NCBI GenBank assembly: GCA_003242115.1
Contig: QBMP01000032.1
Coordinates: forward strand, 4,224-23,136
Length of the DNA: 18,913 nucleotides
Source: Phormidesmis priestleyi
GTDB lineage: Bacteria > Cyanobacteriota > Cyanobacteriia > Phormidesmidales > Phormidesmidaceae
Reading direction: 5' to 3'
In this document: one piece after another, positions 1-6,494 of the stretch
Position numbering within the stretch: the first letter of the stretch is position 1
Layout: every line of letters begins with the position of its first letter
Made by a program: the position numbers and the translations under genes
Notes under the pieces: generated by a model
Seen by the model: only the letters and a program-made list of their open reading frames with translations
Databases searched by the model: none
Told to the model about the DNA's origin: nothing

Positions 1-1233
<1,233 letters not shown>

Positions 1234-1419
1234 TTAGTATAAGCATCCTCTTTGAATCCGTTTGGCGCGAGTAGCGTTTTATTTACATTCAGCCATCAAT
1301 GTTTACGCAACGAAGTCTTTGGCAGTTTTTATACCAGTTTCTTGAAGACAACGCTCAGGTTAAAGCGCGATATAACTTCATATGACTCCATTGATACTTC
1401 TATCTAAATATCTGACCTT

Positions 1420-2241
1420 ATGGCGATCGCATCCAAAACTCCGCTCACCAAAACTCCGCTCACCAAAACTCCGCTCAAAGGCAAAATTGTGCTCATTACC
1501 GGAGCCAGCGCTGGCATTGGCGCAGCTTGCGCTCACTACTTTGCCGATGCAGGCGCTAAGCTCATTTTGTGCGCCCGCCGCCAAGAAAAACTGCAAACCC
1601 TGGCTGATGAACTGCACACAGAATACGCCGCATCAACGCTGCTGTTGCCGATGGACGTGCAGCAAAGCGATGAGGTTACCGCCATGATTGACGGCCTGCC
1701 TAGCGACTGGCAGGCGATTGAGGTGCTGGTAAACAACGCCGGACTCAGCCGAGGACTCGACAACCAGTATGAAGGTTCACTGCAAGACTGGGAAGAGATG
1801 ATCGATACCAACATCAAAGGCTTGCTGTACATGACTCGCGCGATTGTGCCGGGAATGGTAAAACGCAATCAAGGACATGTGATCAATCTCGGCTCGATTG
1901 CCGCTCGTGATACCTATAAAGGCGGCAGCGTTTACTGTGCGACTAAAGCAGCGGTGAAAGTGCTCTCGGAAGGGCTCAAAATAGATCTGTTAGGAACGCC
2001 TGTGCGAGTGACCAACGTTGAGCCGGGGCTCGTCGAAACAGAGTTTAGTGAAGTGCGTTTTCGAGGCGATCGCGATCGCGCGAAAACCGTCTACAGTGGC
2101 ATGAATGCCCTCACCCCAAACGACATTGCCGATGCGGTGCTATACGCCGCCACCCGTCCACCCCATGTCAATATCAGCGAACTTTTTTTGATCCCAACCG
2201 ACCAATCGAGCAGCACACTCATCCACCGGCGGCCAACGTGA
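1420..2241 (+). CDS. Classical short-chain dehydrogenase/reductase, YdfG-like
   Basis: A 273-residue NAD(P)-dependent oxidoreductase with a Rossmann fold. The cofactor motif TGASAGIG is at 27-34, NNAG at 105-108, and the catalytic tetrad reads N131, S159, Y172 and K176 (YCATK). The order of conserved blocks (DTNIKGLLYMTRAIVPGMV, VRVTNVEPGLVETEFS, VRFRGD) closely follows E. coli YdfG, an NADP-dependent dehydrogenase of L-allo-threonine, serine and 3-hydroxy acids. The same substrate range is an inference. R53-R54 after the second strand favour NADP(H). The enzyme core begins near residue 21; before it lies a low-complexity extension made of three KTPLT-like units. There is no clear Shine-Dalgarno sequence before the ATG and no downstream ATG fits the fold better. 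It is divergent from chlN and not obviously in an operon. Confidence 0.9.
   Translation: MAIASKTPLTKTPLTKTPLKGKIVLITGASAGIGAACAHYFADAGAKLILCARRQEKLQTLADELHTEYAASTLLLPMDVQQSDEVTAMIDGLPSDWQAIEVLVNNAGLSRGLDNQYEGSLQDWEEMIDTNIKGLLYMTRAIVPGMVKRNQGHVINLGSIAARDTYKGGSVYCATKAAVKVLSEGLKIDLLGTPVRVTNVEPGLVETEFSEVRFRGDRDRAKTVYSGMNALTPNDIADAVLYAATRPPHVNISELFLIPTDQSSSTLIHRRPT
1435..1479 (+). repeat. Three tandem 15-bp units inside the SDR gene
   Basis: The unit AAAACTCCGCTCACC occurs at 1435-1449 and 1450-1464, and a third copy at 1465-1479 ends in AAA instead of ACC. It is in frame and encodes KTPLT-KTPLT-KTPLK before the Rossmann fold. Copy number could change by slippage without breaking the frame. Confidence 0.95.
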
Positions 2242-2275
2242 GCCTTGCTAAGGTGATTTTCGTCTGCTGAATTTG

Positions 2276-2315
2276 GTTGGCTCTGTTTGGCTTTGTTTGG
2301 CTTTGTTTGGCTCTA
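2276..2315. repeat. Four degenerate 10-bp tandem units
   Basis: The spacer between the SDR gene and the DUF4383 gene holds four direct units of the form TTTGGCTYTG (2276-2285, 2286-2295, 2296-2305, 2306-2315), the outer ones with one or two changes. No inverted symmetry is seen and no function can be assigned. Confidence 0.8.
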
Positions 2316-2411
2316 GCGGACGATACTAAGCTCTGAGCTTGGGTAGAGGAAATGACAGCCGATCTTTGTTCACAATGGCGTTGATTGTTCATTTATTTAA
2401 GTGAGAACACA

Positions 2412-2894
2412 ATGTCTGGTGAAAAGAAATGTGCATTAGCACTCGGACTTATTTTTACGCTGATTGGAATTGCTGGATTTATTCCAGATCTGGTGAGCTT
2501 GCCTACGACTGCACTAGAAGGTGCTGCCCCCATCACAGCCGATCAAATTCCAGCGACGGTTGGGCCTAACTACGCGGCGGCGTATCTGCGAGGATTTGGC
2601 TATTTGTTTGGGCTATTTCCAACTAATTTGCTGCATAACATTACCCATCTGGCAGTGGGCCTGTTTGGGCTATATTCAGCGACGGGCGATCGCGGCGCAT
2701 TTAACTACAACCGTTTCTTCGCGATTAGCTATTTGCTGCTAGCCGTTTTGGGCCTGGTTCCTTTAGCAAATACGCTGTTTGGGATTATGCCGATCTTTGG
2801 CAATAACGTGTGGCTCAACGCGGTTACGGGTGCGATCGCTGCCTACTACGCCTTCGTTGCCCACAAAGGCACTGAGGAAATGACAGCGATTTAA
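2412..2894 (+). CDS. DUF4383 family small membrane protein
   Basis: A 160-residue protein with four predicted membrane spans (about residues 6-27, 62-90, 102-121 and 133-150). The DUF4383 pattern is visible: LLHNITHLAVGLFGLY in the second span, NNVWLNAVTGAI in the last, and polar residues N76, H79 and N135 buried in hydrophobic segments. The family is common in cyanobacteria and actinobacteria and has no established function. I start at the ATG at 2412 because GTGAG lies a suitable distance upstream and MSGEKK is a typical short cytoplasmic lead-in; the in-frame TTG at 2385 would add an unlikely nine residues. It is followed by a tandem duplication and a terminator, so it is probably a single-gene transcript. 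Confidence 0.85.
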   Translation: MSGEKKCALALGLIFTLIGIAGFIPDLVSLPTTALEGAAPITADQIPATVGPNYAAAYLRGFGYLFGLFPTNLLHNITHLAVGLFGLYSATGDRGAFNYNRFFAISYLLLAVLGLVPLANTLFGIMPIFGNNVWLNAVTGAIAAYYAFVAHKGTEEMTAI

Positions 2895-2939
2895 GCCTCA
2901 TTCGACGAGCTTTACTAAAAGCCTGAAAAGGGCGTTTGC

Positions 2940-3001
2940 TCAGAGGATCTAAAAACAAAACATGTAGAAATCAGAGGATCTAAAAACAAAACATGTAGAA
3001 A
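2940..3001. repeat. Perfect tandem duplication of a 31-bp unit
   Basis: Positions 2940-2970 and 2971-3001 are identical base for base. Each copy starts TCAGAGGATC and ends CATGTAGAAA. The second copy supplies the first four bases of the terminator stem that follows. Confidence 0.97.
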
Positions 3002-3032
3002 GCCCTCTTCCAATTGCTGAAAGAGGGCTTTC
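2998..3032. terminator. Factor-independent terminator, probably shared by convergent genes
   Basis: A perfect 12-bp stem pairs GAAAGCCCTCTT (2998-3009) with AAGAGGGCTTTC (3021-3032) around an 11-base loop. It lies about 100 bases after the DUF4383 stop codon and just before the end of the decayed gene on the other strand. The T tract is short, so termination strength is uncertain. Confidence 0.65.
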
Positions 3033-3047
3033 CATGTCCTTTCTATA

Positions 3048-3275
3048 CTAGGTCTTCGTGGCTGTAAACGGCTTGATCACAACTTTGATGCAATTCTCCT
3101 CTTTATCTCTAAAGATTTTATAGACTCGCGGCGCATCTTCTAGCGGCAGCGTATGGGTCACCACAAAAGAGGAATCGATTTCGCCCTGCTAAATTCTCTC
3201 TAATAAGGGCCGTAAATACAGATGCCAGCGCTGCCGAAAAGTCAGTTTGCTATTGGCGAGATTCAGGGGGTACCC
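3048..3275 (-). pseudogene. C-terminal remnant of a zinc-dependent alcohol/formaldehyde dehydrogenase
   Basis: Reading leftward, the remnant gives LRPLLERI, an in-frame TAG at 3189-3191, then [20 protein letters not shown] and [20 protein letters not shown], ending at a TAG at 3048-3050. This is the C-terminal end of medium-chain zinc dehydrogenases of the formaldehyde-dehydrogenase type, in which ...THxLPLxxAPxxYxxFxxKxxxCxKVVLKP is typical. The catalytic and cofactor domains, some 300 residues, are absent: upstream of about 3275 the similarity ends and the next gene on the same strand stops at 3288. Two lesions, a large 5' deletion and an internal stop, make function very unlikely. The exact 5' boundary is uncertain. 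Confidence 0.8.
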
Positions 3276-3287
3276 AAAAATTTAGCG

Positions 3288-4043
3288 CTAGTCTGGCTGA
3301 GAAGGCGGCTCAATGCCTTGAGCGATGTCCATTTCGGTGGCTAAATCGGCTTCTGCTAAGTAGTCATCAATCAGGTCATCAACGGTTGCTTTTTGATCAA
3401 CCGGGATAGTCAATGTGATAAATCTGCGAGAGATAAATGAGCGCGGTAACAGCTTCAGAATCAGGGTATTGGGCTTGTCGTCATCCCAGCCGAAGGCTTC
3501 CACCCGCGCCCAAGGTTGCCAAGCGTAGAGGTAGCAAAGCCCATGTTCGCGAATTTCTAAGTTGCTGCGACCCAGCAAGATGAACAAAAGCGCTAGTGAC
3601 CACCAAAAGGCGATTTGCACAATTCCTGAAGCAATGCCTAACCCAGTGACCAAGCCGCCCGTGACGCGATCTAACAGGAGGAGCGTCATGGCGATCGCTA
3701 ATCCCACCTGAAACAATCCTACCCACAGAAAAATCTTATTCTGCGAGGTTGGGCCAATGCTATGCAGCAGATCGCCTGCCGAACGCTTGCGCAAAGGCCA
3801 ACTAATCAGCCAAAACAAGACGCCGCCGGTATATAGCGCATAGAGTCCGACTAGGCCAAAGCGTCCGGCCAAAGACAGCGCGATCGCTAGCACCGCACCG
3901 AACAGCAGCCACGGGCCCGCATAAAGCAAGTTACGAGTGGCCGCTTGGGGGCCGAGCAATACTCTACAGATGCCGTAGCCAATGGCTAGCGCGATCGCGA
4001 CAAATCCCAAAAAAAATGCAACAAATTCCAAATTCAGGCTCAT
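3288..4043 (-). CDS. Membrane protein of unknown function with C-terminal cytoplasmic domain
   Basis: A 251-residue protein with five to six hydrophobic helices (about 5-30, 39-59, 63-83, 104-124, and 131-157, which may hold two spans). A soluble domain of about 90 residues follows, containing LEIREHGLCYLYAWQPWARV and a DDDKPNTLILKL strand. The overall shape, several spans and then a small beta-rich tail in which 'W..V..F.W' is conserved, resembles DUF5673-type proteins of cyanobacteria; I hold that assignment loosely. The C-terminus is acidic. The ATG at 4043 follows an A-rich stretch with no good Shine-Dalgarno. It is preceded by a 170-bp gap after the acyltransferase, so it may have its own promoter. 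No function is proposed. Confidence 0.8.
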   Translation of the reverse strand: MSLNLEFVAFFLGFVAIALAIGYGICRVLLGPQAATRNLLYAGPWLLFGAVLAIALSLAGRFGLVGLYALYTGGVLFWLISWPLRKRSAGDLLHSIGPTSQNKIFLWVGLFQVGLAIAMTLLLLDRVTGGLVTGLGIASGIVQIAFWWSLALLFILLGRSNLEIREHGLCYLYAWQPWARVEAFGWDDDKPNTLILKLLPRSFISRRFITLTIPVDQKATVDDLIDDYLAEADLATEMDIAQGIEPPSQPD

Positions 4044-4213
4044 AACCGTTTTTGCAAGCAGGACTTTATATCATCTATATCGGGCAGCACTAATAGCGCT
4101 TAGCCTACCATGACGTTGGTCTAGCCTTTATAGTTCGCGCGTTGCCTCAATGGCTGATACCAATAGCTCATGACGGTCATTTTTAGCTAAGGCCAGCTGG
4201 TCTTAGCTGCACC

Positions 4214-5638
4214 TTAGCTGGTCTGAATAGTAGCTTGCAAAGACTGGCGAATTTCTTCAGTCAAAGCCAGTACCGCCGCTCGTCCGGCGCGACGATTTTG
4301 CTGATAGTCACTGAGGCGCGGGGTCACTGCGATCGCTGGCTGCACGGTGACGCTCACCCAGCGCTGTCCGAGCCGAGGTCTACCCGGCATGTCACCGCCT
4401 AGCCTTGCCAGCATATCGGACATCAGCAAGGTGGTTTCAGCGCAGCGCTCAAAGGAAGGGTTTTCGGGCAGGTATTGGCCATCAACGGCGACAAAGCTTT
4501 CAACAATGCGCATATGCACTTCTCGCAGGCTGGCTTCTTGAGCGGCCCAGTCAGCAAGGCTGCGATCTAATGGGCTCAGCGAATCGGGCAAATCTCCTCG
4601 ATAAATGTAGCTCCAGCTGGCTTCTTCTAGCTGGCGACAGCGATCTACAAAGGTGCCTTTGCTGGGCAAGTTGAAAAATTGTTCAGACACCTGTAGAGCG
4701 CGATCTAGCAGCTGATGTAGGCGCTCCGAGCAGTCGCCATCGGGTACAGCATCTGGCGCGGCCTCTGGAAATTTTTGATGATAGCAGCGGCTGTAGAAGG
4801 CTTCTAGCTTGGTGATGAGATGTTCGCCCAGGCGTAAAATGCGGTGGTAGCAGTTTTTTTCGATAGGAGAGTAAGGCAGATTTTCCGCAGACTTGTCAGC
4901 AAACTTGTCAGCAGATGGTGAGAGGCCGCTTTTGGTTTCCATGTGCGATAAAAGGCGAGCGAGTTTGGGCCAGTTGGGTTCGACGTAACGGTATTGAATG
5001 CCGATGGGGACGATAAAAACCTGTTCAGAGCGGTGCGATCGCGCTAAATCTTCCGCACACCAAAAGCCCATCTGAGCCACTCCAGGTTCCAAAGGCCCTA
5101 ACCGCTCACTGTGGCCATTGGTTGCGCCTTCCGGTGCGACCACCATCGGCAAAACGCCCTCTAGCATGAGCTTACGAGCCGCTTTGAGCCCCACCCAATC
5201 TGGTTTTCGGCCTCGACGCATCGGCACCCCCCCGATGCGCGACAGCAGCCAGCCCAAGCCGTTGCCAGCCCAAATGGTCATGCCCCGCTCATAAATAAAG
5301 TGAGTATGGACGGGCTGCTTTAGCTGAATTCCTCTAGCCTTGGCAGCTTTGGCAATGGCTCTGGAGCACAGATAAAGGCCGCTGAGCGGATCATCGACTT
5401 CGACATGACGCGGGGCCATGATGAACCGAGCCTGACCTGCTTCAAACTGCGCATAAAGATCCACCAGCGGATCGACATTAGTCACTTCAATCCGCTGAAT
5501 GCCTGCCGGTAGCCAGGGGCGAATTCGCACCTTCAGCAGAAAAGGTAGCGCCCAATGGACGGCGCGCATTACCCAGGGATTGTAAGCAGTCGGAATGAAG
5601 CGTAGCGGCGGCTGTAGGTGGCGAGGGACGGGAGCCAT
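4214..5638 (-). CDS. PlsC-type 1-acyl-glycerol-3-phosphate acyltransferase-like protein
   Basis: A 474-residue protein whose first half is an acyltransferase domain of the PlsC/LPLAT superfamily, which transfers acyl chains to lysophospholipids or related acceptors at the membrane. Motif I is HVEVDD, giving the catalytic H78 and D83 (HX4D). Motif II is GGVPMRRGR (136-144), and motif III is APEGATNG (168-175) with E170-G171. The domain proper ends near 240. The C-terminal 230 residues are helical and have no motif I recognise, making the protein about twice the length of a minimal PlsC; the acceptor is therefore uncertain. The start ATG is 9 bases past the infC stop codon (5648), without an obvious Shine-Dalgarno sequence, which suggests translational coupling to infC. 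No signal peptide is seen. Confidence 0.88.
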   Translation of the reverse strand: MAPVPRHLQPPLRFIPTAYNPWVMRAVHWALPFLLKVRIRPWLPAGIQRIEVTNVDPLVDLYAQFEAGQARFIMAPRHVEVDDPLSGLYLCSRAIAKAAKARGIQLKQPVHTHFIYERGMTIWAGNGLGWLLSRIGGVPMRRGRKPDWVGLKAARKLMLEGVLPMVVAPEGATNGHSERLGPLEPGVAQMGFWCAEDLARSHRSEQVFIVPIGIQYRYVEPNWPKLARLLSHMETKSGLSPSADKFADKSAENLPYSPIEKNCYHRILRLGEHLITKLEAFYSRCYHQKFPEAAPDAVPDGDCSERLHQLLDRALQVSEQFFNLPSKGTFVDRCRQLEEASWSYIYRGDLPDSLSPLDRSLADWAAQEASLREVHMRIVESFVAVDGQYLPENPSFERCAETTLLMSDMLARLGGDMPGRPRLGQRWVSVTVQPAIAVTPRLSDYQQNRRAGRAAVLALTEEIRQSLQATIQTS

Positions 5639-5647
5639 GAAGCAGGC

Positions 5648-6133
5648 TCAGTTTGGAATGACTTGAACCATCAGCGATCGCCGATCAAACGTCTGCACCT
5701 TACTGACCTTGGCCAGATCTTCGACCACGCGGGTCAGTAGGTCGGTGGCGCGATCGCGGTGCTGGTGCTCACGACCTCTCAGGCGTACCTGAAACTTAAC
5801 CGAGTCACCGCGTTCTAGCCATGCCAAGGCTTTATCAATCCGTACTTTATAGTCAGAATCGCCGACATTCGGACGTAACCTGACTTCTTTGACAGAAGTG
5901 CGGGCGCTTTGCTTTTGGCGCTTACGGCTTTGATACTGGTGCTTGCCGTAGTCCAAAATCTTGGCCACGGGCACTTCTTGGTCGGGGGAGACCACTACAA
6001 GGTCAAGTTTGGCCGTCTTGGCGAGTGCCAGTGCCTCTGACGTGTCGGTCAGGCCGCGATTCGTACCTTCGTTGTCAATCAGAAGAACCTGCGCGGATCG
6101 GATCTGTTGATTGATGAGTGGTTTTTTAGCGAT
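5648..6133 (-). CDS. infC: Translation initiation factor IF-3, divergent type, AUC start
   Basis: IF-3 binds the 30S subunit, prevents premature 50S joining and rejects non-canonical start codons. Both domains are present: the N-domain from PLINQQIRSAQVLLIDNEG through SEALALAKTAKLDLVVVSP, the linker with PVAKILDYGKHQYQ, and the C-domain with SVKEVRLRPNVGDSDYKVRI, RGREHQHRD and the final RRSLMVQVIPN. The frame is open from a TAA at 6146-6148 but contains no ATG or TTG, and its first GTG (5995) would remove the whole N-domain. The only well-placed start is ATC at 6131-6133, eight bases after GAGG, giving 161 residues. infC is the classic gene for such starts (AUU in E. coli, AUC in Myxococcus), which permit autoregulation. 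The sequence differs from the usual cyanobacterial IF-3 ([20 protein letters not shown]) and may be a second copy. Confidence 0.88.
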   Translation of the reverse strand: MAKKPLINQQIRSAQVLLIDNEGTNRGLTDTSEALALAKTAKLDLVVVSPDQEVPVAKILDYGKHQYQSRKRQKQSARTSVKEVRLRPNVGDSDYKVRIDKALAWLERGDSVKFQVRLRGREHQHRDRATDLLTRVVEDLAKVSKVQTFDRRSLMVQVIPN

Positions 6134-6145
6134 TGTATTTTCCTC
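6131..6145 (-). promoter_or_regulatory. Shine-Dalgarno and AUC start of infC
   Basis: Reading leftward, GAGG (6142-6145) is followed by eight bases and the ATC codon at 6131-6133. This is the only Shine-Dalgarno-like sequence placed to translate the whole IF-3 N-domain. The in-frame stop at 6146-6148 limits how far upstream the gene can begin. Confidence 0.75.
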
Positions 6146-6287
6146 TTAAAAGAACGCAACAGGGATTAAAGAAAGTATTAAGCAGTTGGTAAACTAAACG
6201 AGTCTTAGCCTGCTCTCAGGTAACTCTTAGCTCAGATAGCTCAGATCTAATCTAGTCTAATTTTAAGACTAGGCCATAGAGATGAGT

Positions 6288-6317
6288 AACCTACTTTCGG
6301 CCTACCTTTGGTAGGTT
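6288..6317 (-). promoter_or_regulatory. Competing hairpins in the infC leader (candidate attenuator)
   Basis: CCTACC (6301-6306) pairs with GGTAGG (6310-6315) around a three-base loop. AACCTAC (6288-6294) pairs perfectly with GTAGGTT (6311-6317). Both use the same 3' segment, so the two structures exclude each other. Mutually exclusive stems in a leader are typical of attenuation, but this is inferred from pairing alone and there is no T-rich terminator directly after either stem. Confidence 0.35.
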
Positions 6318-6352
6318 TCGAGTATATCAGTAATTTATAGGTCATTTTAATC

Positions 6353-6388
6353 CAAGTTACCAGGGGGAGAGCCCACCCTGGTAACTTG
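6353..6388. repeat. Perfect 13-bp inverted repeat downstream of the haloperoxidase gene
   Basis: CAAGTTACCAGGG (6353-6365) and CCCTGGTAACTTG (6376-6388) enclose a 10-base loop. Read leftward, the stem is followed by GATTAAAATG, only weakly T-rich. It sits in tandem with the stem at 6398-6442 and may be a second terminator, an mRNA-stabilising stem or a barrier between the two transcription units. Confidence 0.6.
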
Positions 6389-6397
6389 TCTTTACAT

Positions 6398-6442
6398 AAA
6401 GCCGCCTTAAGCAATGTTTGAGGCACTGCTTAAGGCGGCTTT
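6398..6442 (-). terminator. Probable terminator of the haloperoxidase gene
   Basis: A perfect 16-bp stem pairs AAAGCCGCCTTAAGCA (6398-6413) with TGCTTAAGGCGGCTTT (6427-6442) around a 13-base loop, starting 52 bases past the stop codon at 6495. The GC-rich centre and TTT at its leftward end fit a factor-independent terminator, though the T tract is short. Confidence 0.65.
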
Positions 6443-6494
6443 AAAACTGGCTAGAGGCACCCTGTGATCAAGATTAGACTTGCTTAAGAGCGGT

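Larger units (their letters stand above)
6134..6494. other. Structured spacer between infC and the haloperoxidase gene
   Basis: No coding potential is seen. The infC-proximal part (6150-6320) should be the infC leader, transcribed leftward. It holds a perfect 9-bp tandem repeat AGCTCAGAT at 6229-6237 and 6238-6246, a 7-bp hairpin CTAGTCT/AGACTAG (6252-6258 with 6266-6272), and two competing pairings at 6288-6317. The distal part (6353-6442) contains two perfect hairpins that probably end haloperoxidase transcription. I could not place a convincing -35/-10 pair for infC. Confidence 0.6.

Noticed and set aside
2066..2079. Overlapping GCGATCGC palindromes as a regulatory site
   Set aside because: HIP1 palindromes are scattered through cyanobacterial genomes, including many sites inside genes in this window, so these are not specific.
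5648..5995. IF-3 starting at GTG (115 residues)
   Set aside because: This would discard a complete, recognisable IF-3 N-domain encoded in the same frame just upstream of it.
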